From: Eubacterium sp.
GTDB taxonomy: Bacteria; Bacillota; Clostridia; Lachnospirales; Lachnospiraceae
Direction: 5' to 3'
DNA length: 64,000 nucleotides
Assembly (NCBI GenBank): GCA_017430325.1
Contig: JAFRNE010000028.1
Location: 1 to 64,000 of the forward strand
Part shown: positions 42,463 to 52,394 of the stretch, in pieces
Layout of the letters: each line of letters starts with the position of its first letter
Numbering within the stretch: position 1 is the stretch's first letter
The notes under the pieces: generated by a model
Told to the model about the DNA's origin: nothing
The model's input: the letters and a program-made list of their open reading frames with translations, nothing else
Databases searched by the model: none
Program-made: the position numbers and the translations under genes

Positions 42463-44364
42463 ATGAAGAGCGTACAGGAACTTAAGGAATTACGTGAACG
42501 CAGCCTCGTTAAGGTTGCGCTCCGCGAGAAGGATGAGGAATATGTCCTCGCGAGAGAGAATAAGGCGCCGATATATTATACGGTTCTTTATTGTGCAGGA
42601 ACAGGTTGTACAGCTTCAGGTTCACCGGAGATCGGTAAGGAGCTTGCAAAATCCTGTGAGGCACATGGTATAGCAAATAATGTTACTGTTGTTAAGACAG
42701 GCTGCTTCGGTCTCTGCCAGAAGGGACCTATCGTTGCAGTATATCCTGATGAGGTGTTTTATAATCACATCAGACTTGAGGATGTTGAGAGGATAGTAAC
42801 AGATCACCTTATCGGTGGTGAAGTCTGCAAGGATCTTCAGATGAAGGATATCGATCCTGAGACCAAGAAGGAAATATTTGATATCAACAAGATCAAGTTC
42901 TACGAGAAGCAGAGACGCATAGCACTTAGAAACTGTGGTAAGCTGAATCCTGAAGACATCTACGAATACATAGCTGTTGACGGATATCAGGCGCTGGGCA
43001 AGGCTCTTACAGAGATGACTCCACAGGAGATCATCGATGTTATGAAGGCTTCAGGCCTCAGAGGACGTGGAGGCGCAGGCTTCCCTACAGGCGTTAAGTG
43101 GCAGTTCGAGAAGGATCAGCCGGGTGATGAGAAATACGTTATCTGTAATGCTGACGAGGGCGACCCCGGTGCATTCATGGACAGATCCATCCTTGAAGGT
43201 GATCCACATGCGATCATCGAGGGCATGGCTATCATGGCTTATGCAGTTGGTGCTCACAAGGGCTATGTTTATATCCGTGCGGAGTATCCGATCGCGGTTA
43301 ACAGACTTCGTATAGCTCTTGATCAGGCGAGAGAGCTTGGCTTCCTCGGAACAAATATATTTGACTCTAACTTCGATTTCGATATCGAGATAAGACTTGG
43401 CGCGGGCGCATTTGTATGCGGTGAGGAGACAGCGCTTATAGCTTCCATCGAAGGAAAGCGTGGTATGCCTTCACCTAAGCCGCCATTCCCTGCAGTTGCG
43501 GGTGTATGGGGCAAACCGACCTCTATAAATAACGTTGAGACTCTTGCAAACGTTGCACAGATCATTAACAAGGGTGCTGAGTGGTATTCTGCCATCGGTA
43601 CTGAGAAATCAAAGGGAACCAAGGTGTTTGCTCTTGGTGGAAATATAGTAAATACAGGTCTTGTTGAGGTTCCTATGGGAACAACACTTCGTGAGATCGT
43701 ATTTGATATCGGTGGCGGATGTCCGAACGGCAAGAAGTTCAAGGCTGTTCAGACAGGTGGTCCTTCAGGTGGATGTCTGACTGAAAGAGAGCTTGATACA
43801 CCGATCGATTATGAGAACCTTATAGCTGCCGGCTCTATGATGGGTTCAGGTGGTATGATCGTCCTTGATGAGGACAATTGTATGGTTGATGTTGCGAAGT
43901 TCTACATGGAGTTCATCTGTGATGAGTCCTGCGGAAAGTGCTCACCTTGTCGTATCGGTACAAAGCGTCTTCTTGAGATGCTTACCAAGATCACTGAGGG
44001 TGAAGGCACTATGGAAATGCTCGACGAGATGGAAGAGCTGTGTGCTGAGATCAAGGATACTGCACTTTGCGGACTTGGTCAGACTGCTCCAAACCCTATC
44101 CTTTCGACGCTCAAGAATTTCCGTGAGGAATATGAAGCTCATATCCTCCAGAAGAAGTGTCCTGCAGGTGTCTGCAAGAAGCTTCTTGAGTATCATATCA
44201 ATCCTGAAAAATGTAAGAAGTGTTCACTTTGTGCACGTAACTGTCCGGTTAACTGTATCAGCGGTGTTCCTGGAAAGGAGCCATATTCTATCGACCAGAG
44301 CAAGTGTATCAAGTGTGGAACATGTATAGCAGCCTGCCGCTTCGCTGCGGTTGAGAGAAAGTAA
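42463..44364 (+). CDS. NuoF-like NADH/FMN subunit of [FeFe] hydrogenase (HydB type)
   Basis: A 633-residue flavo-iron-sulfur subunit. An N-terminal thioredoxin-like [2Fe-2S] domain (about 40-125, with 'GTGCTASGS' and 'TGCFGLCQKG') precedes the NuoF core with NADH/FMN loops 'GRGGAGFPTGVKW' and 'CNADEGDPGAF'. An SLBB region and the [4Fe-4S] motif 'CGKCSPCRIGTKR' follow. The C terminus adds two ferredoxin-type [4Fe-4S] sites ('CKKCSLCARNCP', 'CIKCGTCIAACR'). This is the architecture of HydB in NAD- and ferredoxin-dependent bifurcating hydrogenases, where flavin-based bifurcation occurs. Confidence 0.93.
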   Translation: MKSVQELKELRERSLVKVALREKDEEYVLARENKAPIYYTVLYCAGTGCTASGSPEIGKELAKSCEAHGIANNVTVVKTGCFGLCQKGPIVAVYPDEVFYNHIRLEDVERIVTDHLIGGEVCKDLQMKDIDPETKKEIFDINKIKFYEKQRRIALRNCGKLNPEDIYEYIAVDGYQALGKALTEMTPQEIIDVMKASGLRGRGGAGFPTGVKWQFEKDQPGDEKYVICNADEGDPGAFMDRSILEGDPHAIIEGMAIMAYAVGAHKGYVYIRAEYPIAVNRLRIALDQARELGFLGTNIFDSNFDFDIEIRLGAGAFVCGEETALIASIEGKRGMPSPKPPFPAVAGVWGKPTSINNVETLANVAQIINKGAEWYSAIGTEKSKGTKVFALGGNIVNTGLVEVPMGTTLREIVFDIGGGCPNGKKFKAVQTGGPSGGCLTERELDTPIDYENLIAAGSMMGSGGMIVLDEDNCMVDVAKFYMEFICDESCGKCSPCRIGTKRLLEMLTKITEGEGTMEMLDEMEELCAEIKDTALCGLGQTAPNPILSTLKNFREEYEAHILQKKCPAGVCKKLLEYHINPEKCKKCSLCARNCPVNCISGVPGKEPYSIDQSKCIKCGTCIAACRFAAVERK

Positions 44365-44376
44365 GGGGGGACGGAA

Positions 44377-46146
44377 ATGGCAACAGTTAAATTCAAAATA
44401 AATAACAGAGAAGTAACTGCCGAAGCCGGAAGCACCATCCTTGAGGCTGCCCGTCAGAACGGCATTCATATTCCTACACTGTGTTATCTGAAGGACGTAA
44501 ATAAGTCCGGAGCCTGCCGTGTATGCCTTGTTGAGGTTAAGAATGGCCGTGCGCTCCTGTCAGCCTGCACAACTCCGGTTTCAGAGGGCATGGAAATATT
44601 TGTCAATTCGGAGCGTGCTATCAGAGGACGTAGAACCTCTGTAGAGCTGATCATGTCAAATCATAACAAGAACTGCCTGTCCTGCAAGCGTAACAAGAAC
44701 TGCGAGCTGCAAACTCTTTGCGAGGAGATGGGTATCAGAGAAAATAGATTCGAGGGTGCGCATACAAAGCCTTCCTTCGAAGATGCAAGTCCGGGAATCG
44801 TAAGAGATACCAGCAAGTGCGTACTCTGCGGACGCTGCATCGAAACCTGCAAGAAGGTTCAGGGACTTGGTGTTCTCGGCCTTCAGAACAGAGGCTTCAA
44901 TACAATAGTTGGACCTGCTTATGATAAGGGCTTTAACGATGTTAACTGTATGCAGTGTGGTCAGTGTGTTATCAACTGTCCTGTCGGTGCACTTACAGAG
45001 AAGGAGGATATCCACAGTGTTATCATGGCTCTGAATGATCCTGAGAAGACAGTTATCATTCAGACTGCACCTGCAGTAAGAGCTTCTCTCGGTGAGGAGT
45101 TCGGTATGCCGATCGGCACGAGAGTTACCGGTAAGATGGCAGCTGCTCTTAAAATATGTGGTTTTGACAGAGTTTATGATACAAATTTCGGTGCGGATCT
45201 TACTATTATGGAGGAGGGCACAGAGCTCCTGAAACGTATTGAGAAAAAAGGGGTGCTTCCGATGTTCACATCATGTTCACCGGGATGGATAAGATATATT
45301 GAATATCAGTATCCTGAGCTTCTTCCGCATCTCTCTTCAGCTAAGTCGCCTCATATGATGTTTGGTGCTATTGCTAAGAGCTATTGGGCAGAGAAGAACG
45401 GAGTTGATCCTAAGAATATATTTGTTGTTTCCGTAATGCCTTGTATCGCTAAGAAGTCAGAAATACAGAAGCCTGAAAACAATAAGGGTGAATATCCTGA
45501 TGTTGATGCGGTTCTCACAACAAGAGAGTGCGCAAGACTTATCAAGATGTATGGTATTGACTGGGAGAATCTTCCTGATGAAGAGTTTGATCAGGATTTT
45601 CTCGGAGAATACACAGGTGCCGGCGTGATCTTCGGAGCTACCGGTGGTGTTATGGAAGCTGCTATCCGTACAGTTAAGCAGAAGCTTGACGGCAAGACCT
45701 TAGAGGATGTTGATTTCAAGGCCTGCAGAGGTATGGAGCAGGTTAAGGAAGCTGAGGTTGAGGTTGGCGGAAAGAAGCTTAAGATAGCGATCGCTTCAAG
45801 TATGTCAGCTGCGAAGCCGCTTCTTGAGGATGTTAAGGCAGGAAAGTCACCTTACATATTTATCGAGATCATGGGCTGTCCTGGCGGATGTATCAACGGC
45901 GGCGGTCAGTCTATCATTCCTTCTTCGGTTAAAAACGGAAAGCTTGGCTATGGTTATAAGGAGTTGAGAATGAAGGCACTTTATGACGAGGACGAGCTGA
46001 TGCCGAAGAGAATTTCGATGGACAATGCACAGATCCAGCAGCTGTATAAGGAGTTCCTGGGTGAGCCGGGTTCTGAGAAGGCTGAAGAGCTGCTGCACAC
46101 GACTTACAGTCCAAAGCAGAAGTTCCATATACTTGATGAAGAGTAA
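44377..46146 (+). CDS. [FeFe] hydrogenase catalytic subunit (HydA, trimeric type)
   Basis: A 589-residue catalytic subunit. The N terminus has a plant-ferredoxin [2Fe-2S] domain ('SGACRVCLVEV'), a His-Cys3 cluster site ('HNKNCLSCKRNKNC'), and two [4Fe-4S] sites ('CVLCGRCIETC', 'CMQCGQCVINC'). The H-cluster motifs are intact: 'TSCSPGW' (L1), 'MPCIAKKSE' (L2) and 'MGCPGGCINGGGQS' (L3). It ends with the small-subunit-like domain. With the two genes upstream it should couple H2 formation to NADH and reduced ferredoxin oxidation. The maturases HydE, HydF and HydG are not in the window. Confidence 0.95.
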   Translation: MATVKFKINNREVTAEAGSTILEAARQNGIHIPTLCYLKDVNKSGACRVCLVEVKNGRALLSACTTPVSEGMEIFVNSERAIRGRRTSVELIMSNHNKNCLSCKRNKNCELQTLCEEMGIRENRFEGAHTKPSFEDASPGIVRDTSKCVLCGRCIETCKKVQGLGVLGLQNRGFNTIVGPAYDKGFNDVNCMQCGQCVINCPVGALTEKEDIHSVIMALNDPEKTVIIQTAPAVRASLGEEFGMPIGTRVTGKMAAALKICGFDRVYDTNFGADLTIMEEGTELLKRIEKKGVLPMFTSCSPGWIRYIEYQYPELLPHLSSAKSPHMMFGAIAKSYWAEKNGVDPKNIFVVSVMPCIAKKSEIQKPENNKGEYPDVDAVLTTRECARLIKMYGIDWENLPDEEFDQDFLGEYTGAGVIFGATGGVMEAAIRTVKQKLDGKTLEDVDFKACRGMEQVKEAEVEVGGKKLKIAIASSMSAAKPLLEDVKAGKSPYIFIEIMGCPGGCINGGGQSIIPSSVKNGKLGYGYKELRMKALYDEDELMPKRISMDNAQIQQLYKEFLGEPGSEKAEELLHTTYSPKQKFHILDEE

Positions 46147-46181
46147 ATTGCTTTTTATATACGAATAAAAGTGGGAGACTT

Positions 46182-46222
46182 AAAAAGGAGATGGGCGATT
46201 GTCCATCTCCTTTTAGGTCTTT
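46182..46222. terminator. Bidirectional terminator between hydA-type and pfp genes
   Basis: A perfect 12 bp stem (46183-46194 with 46203-46214) with T-rich sequence on the plus side and A-rich on the other, between convergent genes. Confidence 0.85.
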
Positions 46223-46235
46223 TCATATAATAATA

Positions 46236-47447
46236 CTATATAAGGTGCGATATGTTCATGTAATCCGGTAAGCCGTTCTTGTAGGTTGGGAAAGCTTCGC
46301 CCTGGATAAGCGGCTTGATGTAGGTGATGAGGTCATCGGTTACATCATTTCCTTCCGGTGTGATCCACTCAACAGGAACGTTTGATTCCTTGTTGGCTAC
46401 CTGAGTAGTATCTACTGCATCAATGTGGTAGGTGTAAGGCGAATCGCTTTCACGGATGATAGCAGGCATGAGGCCTGTCTTTCCATCAGCTGCAAGAGCA
46501 GCAGCTGCTTCGCCAAGCTCAAAGCTTTCCTTAAGATCTGTTGAGGATGCAACATGAGCTGCACAGCGCTGAAGGATGTTCATCTCTACGGAACGGCATT
46601 TAACACCGATTTCCTTTTTGACAATGATCTCAAGAGCTTTACCTGCACCACTCAGCTGTGCGTGACCGAACTTGTCGGCTGCGGCAGCAGTAGAAGTGAT
46701 ATAGATTCCGTTCTCATCACGGATGCCTTCAGAAACAGCAACAACAAGATTGTTGTGTGCCTTGAGCTTTTCTTTAACATCTTCTATGAACTTTTCTATA
46801 CTGAACGGAACCTCGGGAAGATATATCAGCTGAGGTGTTTCATTGTATTCATTACGCGCGAGAGCGGCGGCAGCTGTAAGCCAGCCTGCGTCACGTCCCA
46901 TTATCTCAACGATGGTAACGCATGGAATGCCGTAAATATAAGTATCATGAGCAATCTCAAGCATTGAGGTTGCAATGTATTTTGCGGCTGATCCATAGCC
47001 GGGTGTGTGATCTGTAAGAACGAGGTCGTTGTCGATCGTTTTCGGAACACCGATGAAGCTTATGTCACTGCCGAGGATACGGCCATATTCTGAAAGCTTT
47101 GCAGCCGTGTCCATCGAATCATTTCCTCCGATGTAGAAGAATGCTTCTATGTCAAGTTTGTTAAATACTTCGAACAGCTTGTTGTAATCTGAAGGGTCCT
47201 TCATAGGATCGGTCAGCTTGTAACGGCATGAACCGAGATACATTGCTGGAGTTGAGATGAGCTGTGTAAAATCACTCATATCAGTAACGTCTATGAATTT
47301 CTCTTCAAGAACACCGGTTACTCCGTGGAGTGAGCCGTAAATCTTTCCAAACTTACCGCTTTTTCTTACACCGCTGATCACACCGGCGAGAGAAGCGTTA
47401 ATTGCAGAGGTAGGACCTCCGGACTGAGCTATGATCACGTTTTTCAT
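46236..47447 (-). CDS. pfp: PPi-dependent 6-phosphofructokinase
   Basis: A 403-residue phosphofructokinase that phosphorylates fructose-6-phosphate. The PPi-type signatures are visible: 'YIGGNDSMDTAAKL' near residue 103 (GGND, where ATP enzymes have GGDG) and 'GVPKTIDNDLVLTDH' near 130 (Lys after Pro, where ATP enzymes have Gly). 'EIMGRDAGWLTAA' near 185 binds the sugar phosphate. A PPi-linked step saves ATP in fermenters. It starts alone on the minus strand, with AAAGGA upstream, and converges on the hydrogenase operon. Confidence 0.92.
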   Translation of the reverse strand: MKNVIIAQSGGPTSAINASLAGVISGVRKSGKFGKIYGSLHGVTGVLEEKFIDVTDMSDFTQLISTPAMYLGSCRYKLTDPMKDPSDYNKLFEVFNKLDIEAFFYIGGNDSMDTAAKLSEYGRILGSDISFIGVPKTIDNDLVLTDHTPGYGSAAKYIATSMLEIAHDTYIYGIPCVTIVEIMGRDAGWLTAAAALARNEYNETPQLIYLPEVPFSIEKFIEDVKEKLKAHNNLVVAVSEGIRDENGIYITSTAAAADKFGHAQLSGAGKALEIIVKKEIGVKCRSVEMNILQRCAAHVASSTDLKESFELGEAAAALAADGKTGLMPAIIRESDSPYTYHIDAVDTTQVANKESNVPVEWITPEGNDVTDDLITYIKPLIQGEAFPTYKNGLPDYMNISHLI

Positions 47448-47530
47448 GGTATTGTTCCTTTCCTGTTATTTAGAACAGGTATAATTTATCATTTATTATG
47501 TAGTTATGCAAGTGCGAGAAAATATTTATC

Positions 47531-47573
47531 AAAAAAGCAGTTATGCCGGTGAGCATAACTGCTTTTTTGATTT
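47531..47573. terminator. Strong terminator after the ATP-grasp gene
   Basis: A perfect 16 bp stem (47531-47546 with 47553-47568) with A6 and T6 at its ends. On the minus strand it directly follows the ATP-grasp stop. Confidence 0.9.
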
Positions 47574-47576
47574 TCA

Positions 47577-48590
47577 TTATACAGGGATTCCGAGATCCTG
47601 CAGCTGCTTTAAGAGACCTTCTCTCTTCTGGCTTCTGTCAGGAAGCTGTGGGAAGTCGTAAGCTGCGTAATTGTTTCCTTCGATGATAAGCGGACCATTT
47701 TCGCTTATTGCAACGTCCCAGCCGATGTAACGAACCTGAGGGACAACCTTTGATGCTTCCATAACAAGCTTCTTTGCTTCTTCGAAATAAGGAATCTTGA
47801 ATCCTTCGAATTTAACGCCGGTCATCGGATGCTCTTCAACGATATCGAGCTCTGATGTATGTCCCGGTCCGACAACTACACCTGTATTTATATCTACGTG
47901 GCAGGCATAACCGCCATTCTCAAGGTTGTCTACAAACTTCTTGTTATTACCGGTTTTAAATACAGCATAGAGAACGTGTGGCTGCTTCTTCCAGTAAACA
48001 GTTACCATTCTGAGGCAGTTGATTGAATATGGATAGATAGCAGAAACTGCCGGGTGCTGGATAACACGATCCTCTATAACTCCGAAACCATTTTCCGGCT
48101 TACGGATGTATGCAAGTGCTTCATCGATAGAAGAGAAGTCAGGGATATGGATCAGCTCGATACCGTGACCGCATTCACCAAGACTTGGCTTTGCGATGAT
48201 GTATTCTCTGTTTTTGATGAAATCCTTGATATCTTCATCAGATACAACCGAAAGATCCTGGAAATCTCTCTTGATAAAGCTCTTGAAGTTCGCATAGAAC
48301 TGATTCTTGTAATCGAAGATATTTGTCTTTGAAGGATCGTTCAGGAGCTGGTGCAGACGCTTGTTCTTTACACGCGTCATGTAGGTCTTTCTTTCCTTTC
48401 TCTTCATGTTGTAATACTCGAAGATAAGATAATCATGGAAGCCTGCACCGTATTTGATAGCACAGCCGATCATGTCGAGAAGGATGAGATTCCTGCTCTT
48501 TCTGCCTGACTTTTTCTTTACTTCATTAACGCACTTCGCGATCCTCTTCAGACTGAGACCGCGAAATATTCGGAGTAGATATTTGAACAT
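47577..48590 (-). CDS. ATP-grasp protein, sugar-transfer-associated type
   Basis: A 337-residue soluble protein with an ATP-grasp layout. The N-terminal helical part (about 1-85, Arg/Lys-rich) is followed by 'EYIIAKPSLGECGHGIELIHI' near residue 130 (ATP-binding Lys and Gly-rich loop), a central region, and the C-terminal metal-binding 'IGWDVAISENGPLIIEGNNYA'. It fits the sugar-transfer-associated ATP-grasp group found in capsule and surface-polymer loci, whose chemistry is mostly unknown. AAGGGGA precedes the ATG. It has its own strong terminator and no cotranscribed neighbours. Confidence 0.82.
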   Translation of the reverse strand: MFKYLLRIFRGLSLKRIAKCVNEVKKKSGRKSRNLILLDMIGCAIKYGAGFHDYLIFEYYNMKRKERKTYMTRVKNKRLHQLLNDPSKTNIFDYKNQFYANFKSFIKRDFQDLSVVSDEDIKDFIKNREYIIAKPSLGECGHGIELIHIPDFSSIDEALAYIRKPENGFGVIEDRVIQHPAVSAIYPYSINCLRMVTVYWKKQPHVLYAVFKTGNNKKFVDNLENGGYACHVDINTGVVVGPGHTSELDIVEEHPMTGVKFEGFKIPYFEEAKKLVMEASKVVPQVRYIGWDVAISENGPLIIEGNNYAAYDFPQLPDRSQKREGLLKQLQDLGIPV

Positions 48591-48819
48591 TTTATTTCCC
48601 CTTATATAAAAATTTCCCCGGAAATATTGTGGGGATAGGTTCGGAAAAGCTCTGAAAAACGTGTTTTTTGAAACCTCACAAACTGCAAGAATTTTAGCAT
48701 ATTATCAAGTGAATGTCTATATACAATTCCTGATGACGGTCATAAAATAGTCTTTGTTTTTTTTGTAAAAATAAGTCATAATCAATATAGATGATATTGA
48801 CATATAACATTAAACAGAT

Positions 48820-49239
48820 GTGGAAATACAGGAGGAAAAGAAGAATCCTAAGCTGGCAGATAATCCGAAGATGTTTTATGAAGAATGGGATAAGGCTGCG
48901 CTTGATAATATTGATATGAAAAAGGTTAAGGAAGGGCTTGCCACAAACTATCCTGAGGAGCTTAAGGATGGTTTAGAGATCGATAAATATACTTATTCGG
49001 CAGAGAGGATACCGGATGAGGTATACTGGCTCAGCTGGAGAGTTGCTTTTTACAGCTATCCTGATATGACGCTTCTTGGCTGGGAGACAGCCCAGAGACC
49101 TTATGCCAAGCCTGAAAGTATGTCGTATGACAGAACACATCCGGACGGCAATAAGAGAAGAGTATATATCTATGATGATAACGGTTCGAGAATCGATGTT
49201 ATGGATGTAACAATGAAGCTGATCTATGGTGATAAATAA
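48820..49239 (+). CDS. Hypothetical protein
   Basis: An open frame of up to 139 residues of a small acidic protein with Trp- and Tyr-rich stretches ('EVYWLSWRVAFYSYPDMTLLGWETA') and a strand-rich end. I do not recognise a family. The start is unclear: the GTG at 48820 has no ribosome site, while AGGAGG at 48830 lies inside the frame without a close downstream start codon; the next ATG is about 40 bp further. The 48591-48817 gap holds only AT-rich DNA with weak promoter-like boxes. Confidence 0.6.
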   Translation: MEIQEEKKNPKLADNPKMFYEEWDKAALDNIDMKKVKEGLATNYPEELKDGLEIDKYTYSAERIPDEVYWLSWRVAFYSYPDMTLLGWETAQRPYAKPESMSYDRTHPDGNKRRVYIYDDNGSRIDVMDVTMKLIYGDK

Positions 49240-49272
49240 TACGACGTACATGATAAAACCTTCAAAAATTAA

Positions 49273-49302
49273 TTGTACGATGAGGGCTGTTTTTGGTATA
49301 AT
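49273..49302 (+). promoter_or_regulatory. Promoter of the racemase gene
   Basis: TTGTAC, an 18 bp spacer and TATAAT, 38 bp before the start codon. Confidence 0.55.
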
Positions 49303-49340
49303 TAAACAGTGATGGAATAAATACCAAAAAGGACAGGACA

Positions 49341-50045
49341 ATGGAAAGAAAGATGCTTGGAATACTCGGTGGAATGGGCCCCGAGGCGACAGAAATATTA
49401 TATAAAAAGATCATAGAGAAGACAGCGGTTTCGGGAGACAGAGACCATCTGGATATTGTTATCTTCTCACATGCAACGATACCGGACAGAACAGAATGCA
49501 TACTCTGCGGAAAGCAGGATTATCTCTGGGATATCCTGAAGAAAGATATAGAGATGCTGAAGAATGCCGGCTGCGAGTTTTTTGCAGTACCGTGTAACAC
49601 CTGCCATTTCTTCGCAGATAAGTTTAATGAACTTACAGGCGGAGGTTTCATCAATATGATTGAGGAGACTGCAAGCTATGCGGCAGCCCGCCACGTTAAG
49701 AAGGTTGGCGTTATGGCTACGGACGGAACGGTTCAGAATGATATGTACGGCAAGGCTCTAAGAGCTCACGGAATTGAGACTGTATATCCGGATGAGGAAG
49801 GACAGAAGAAGGTCATGTCCATCATCTATGATGAGATAAAGGCCGGCGAGAAGGGTGACAGACATAAGTTTATGGATGTTGTCGCACCCCTCAGAGATAA
49901 GGGCTGTGAGGCAGTGATACTTGCCTGTACAGAGCTTTCTGTATTTAATGTAAACTACGAGCTTGGTGCGGATTATTATATTGATGCACTGAATGTTCTT
50001 ACCAGGGCGTGTATCGAAAAATGCGGCGCGAGATATCTGATCTAG
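49341..50045 (+). CDS. Aspartate/glutamate racemase family protein
   Basis: A 234-residue cofactor-independent racemase. The start 'MLGILGGMGPEATEILYKKI' and the two catalytic Cys motifs, 'VPCNTCHFF' near residue 85 and 'LACTELSVF' near 195, are those of the Asp/Glu racemase (YgeA/RacX-like) group rather than MurI. It may make D-Asp or D-Glu or act on other amino acids. AGGACAGG precedes the ATG. The next gene starts 44 bp later. Confidence 0.9.
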   Translation: MERKMLGILGGMGPEATEILYKKIIEKTAVSGDRDHLDIVIFSHATIPDRTECILCGKQDYLWDILKKDIEMLKNAGCEFFAVPCNTCHFFADKFNELTGGGFINMIEETASYAAARHVKKVGVMATDGTVQNDMYGKALRAHGIETVYPDEEGQKKVMSIIYDEIKAGEKGDRHKFMDVVAPLRDKGCEAVILACTELSVFNVNYELGADYYIDALNVLTRACIEKCGARYLI

Positions 50046-50089
50046 ATATTTATGTAACTATTGATATACCTGCATAAAAGGAGGTTTCT

Positions 50090-50728
50090 ATGAAGAAAAA
50101 GATCATCATTACTATTGCCAGAGAGCACGGCTCGGGCGGCCTTAAGGTTGGTAAGCGCCTCGCCGAAGATCTTGGTATTAACTGCTACGACAGTGAGATG
50201 TTCCAGCTGGTTTCTGACAGTAAGAATTTAAGAGACAATCATGTCGCACACGATGACAGGATCAAGGGAACCTCTCTTTTTAATGTTGCACAGGATCAGT
50301 ATAAGAGCCATGAGGGCGAGGAGTTTCCGGTTGAAAGCGATGATTTCCTTTCGATGAGGGATCTCTTTGAATATCAGTCTGAGATTATCAGAGCTCTTGC
50401 GGACAGGGAGTCCTGCGTTATAGTCGGAAGATGTTCAAATTACATCCTTAAGGACAGAGATGATGTTGTGAGTGTATTTATCCATGCTTCCATCGAATAT
50501 CGTGCAAGAAGGATTTCTTATGTTCATGATATGCCGGAGAAGGAACTGGTTTCCTACATCAACAGCAGAGACAGACACAGAGCTGATTATTATAAATATT
50601 ACACAGGACACGACTGGAAGAATGCAAGATATTACGACATTTCCCTCAGTACTGAAAAGTTTGGTATAAGCGGCTGTGTGGAAGAGATAAAGAAATTCAT
50701 CAACTGCAGATACGGGGACGTTATCTAA
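50090..50728 (+). CDS. Cytidylate-kinase-like P-loop protein
   Basis: A 212-residue P-loop kinase of the cytidylate-kinase-like family. The nucleotide loop is 'IAREHGSGGLKVGKRLAEDL', a variant of the canonical Cmk loop, followed by 'CYDSEMFQL'. 'CVIVGRCSNYIL' lies near residue 115 and basic lid-like residues near 150 ('ARRISYVHDM'). It differs from the true Cmk of about 220 residues in its core motifs, and such paralogues are common in clostridia with unknown substrates. AGGAGG is upstream. It may be cotranscribed with the racemase. Confidence 0.82.
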   Translation: MKKKIIITIAREHGSGGLKVGKRLAEDLGINCYDSEMFQLVSDSKNLRDNHVAHDDRIKGTSLFNVAQDQYKSHEGEEFPVESDDFLSMRDLFEYQSEIIRALADRESCVIVGRCSNYILKDRDDVVSVFIHASIEYRARRISYVHDMPEKELVSYINSRDRHRADYYKYYTGHDWKNARYYDISLSTEKFGISGCVEEIKKFINCRYGDVI

Positions 50729-50935
50729 TGTAAAATATCAATCGTAAATATGTAATTTCAAGGGCATATAGCAGTAGTATAAAGCAATATGTTTTCATTG
50801 AAGAAAAAGCATATTTATGATAAAATTGATATGTTGGGTTTATGGTTAAATAAAGTATTTTTGGGGACGTATTTCCGGTCGATACGGATGACTTGGCCGG
50901 ATTAATAAATATAGAGAAACCTGGAGGGGTTGCAG

Positions 50936-52372
50936 ATGAAAAAAATAGCTTATATTGCTTCAGAATGTGTTCCTTTTATCAAGACAGGAGGTCTTGCCGA
51001 CGTAGTTGGAACGCTCCCTAAGAAGTTTAATAGAAAAGAGTATGATGTCAGGATCATCATGCCAAACTATATGTGTCTTCCTGATAAATACAGGAACAAG
51101 ATGAAATACATCACTCATTTCCAGATGGACATCGGCTGGAAGCAGCAGTATGTCGGAGTTATGTACCTGGAGTATGAAGGCGTTCCGGTATATTTTATCG
51201 ATAATGAGTATTACTTCAACGGATTCAATATCTATGGTGATGTTAAGTGGGATATCGAAAAGTTCTGCTATTTCAGTAAGGCGGCTCTTTCAATCCTTCC
51301 AAGCATCGGCTTCCAGCCTGATATAGTTCATTGTCATGACTGGCAGTCAGGTATGGTTCCTGTATACCTCAAGACACTTTTTGCAAGCAATCCTTTCTAC
51401 AGCAATATGAAGTCTGTTATGACTATTCATAACCTTCAGTTCCAGGGAAGATGGGATATTAAGACACTTATGGAGTATTCAGGACTTCCGGGATATCTCT
51501 TCACACCTGACAAGCTTGAGATCGATAAGGACGGCAGTATGCTGAAGGGCGGACTTGTTTACGCTGATAAGATCTCTACAGTTTCAAATACCTATGCACA
51601 GGAGATCCAGACACCATACTACGGCGAAGGACTTGACGGACTTCTTCGTGCAAGATGGCAGTCACTCTGGGGTATCGTAAACGGTATCGATTATCAGGTA
51701 TGGGATCCGAATACAGACAGAAAGATATTTAAGAATTACAACATTGATAATTATAAGACAGATAAGATTACAAATAAGCTTGCTCTTCAGAGAGAGCTTG
51801 GACTTCCTGAGGATCCGAATGCATATATGATCGGTCTTGTATCAAGACTTACAGATCAGAAGGGTCTCGACCTTATCGACAGGATCATGAATGATATCAT
51901 GACCGATGGTACACAGCTTGTTGTTCTCGGAACCGGAGACAGACGTTATGAGGATATGTTCAGATATTATCAGGGTATCCATCCAGCAAAGATATCTGCA
52001 AATATCTATTTCAGTGATGATCTGTCTCACAGGATCTATGCATCCTGCGATTCTATGCTTGTTCCTTCAAGATTTGAGCCTTGCGGACTTACACAGCTTA
52101 TGGCTCTCCGTTATGGTACACTTCCTATCGTCAGAGAAACAGGCGGTCTGAAGGATACTGTAATACCTTACAACGAGTATGATGGATCGGGCACAGGCTT
52201 CTCATTCGCCAACTATGATGCATTTGATCTTCTGAATACAATTAACTACTCAAAGAAAGTATTCTTCGATGACAAGAATGCATGGGCAGAGCTTCAGAAG
52301 CATGCTATGGAACAGAATTACAGCTGGGATACTTCTGCTAAGATCTATGAGCAGATGTACAATGAACTGTAG
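50936..52372 (+). CDS. glgA: Glycogen synthase (ADP-glucose)
   Basis: A 478-residue GT5 enzyme that extends alpha-1,4-glucan from ADP-glucose. It has the N-terminal substrate loop 'IKTGGLADVVGTLPK', 'VHCHDWQSGMVPVYLK' near residue 135, and the C-terminal 'SRFEPCGLTQLMALRYG' and 'ETGGLKDTV' of GT-B fold synthases. The ATG at 50936 has GGAGGGG 6 bp upstream, better than the TTG at 50930. No other glycogen genes are adjacent. The 50729-50929 spacer shows no clear promoter. Confidence 0.95.
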   Translation: MKKIAYIASECVPFIKTGGLADVVGTLPKKFNRKEYDVRIIMPNYMCLPDKYRNKMKYITHFQMDIGWKQQYVGVMYLEYEGVPVYFIDNEYYFNGFNIYGDVKWDIEKFCYFSKAALSILPSIGFQPDIVHCHDWQSGMVPVYLKTLFASNPFYSNMKSVMTIHNLQFQGRWDIKTLMEYSGLPGYLFTPDKLEIDKDGSMLKGGLVYADKISTVSNTYAQEIQTPYYGEGLDGLLRARWQSLWGIVNGIDYQVWDPNTDRKIFKNYNIDNYKTDKITNKLALQRELGLPEDPNAYMIGLVSRLTDQKGLDLIDRIMNDIMTDGTQLVVLGTGDRRYEDMFRYYQGIHPAKISANIYFSDDLSHRIYASCDSMLVPSRFEPCGLTQLMALRYGTLPIVRETGGLKDTVIPYNEYDGSGTGFSFANYDAFDLLNTINYSKKVFFDDKNAWAELQKHAMEQNYSWDTSAKIYEQMYNEL

Positions 52373-52394
52373 AATAAAAGAGTTTAACTACGAC

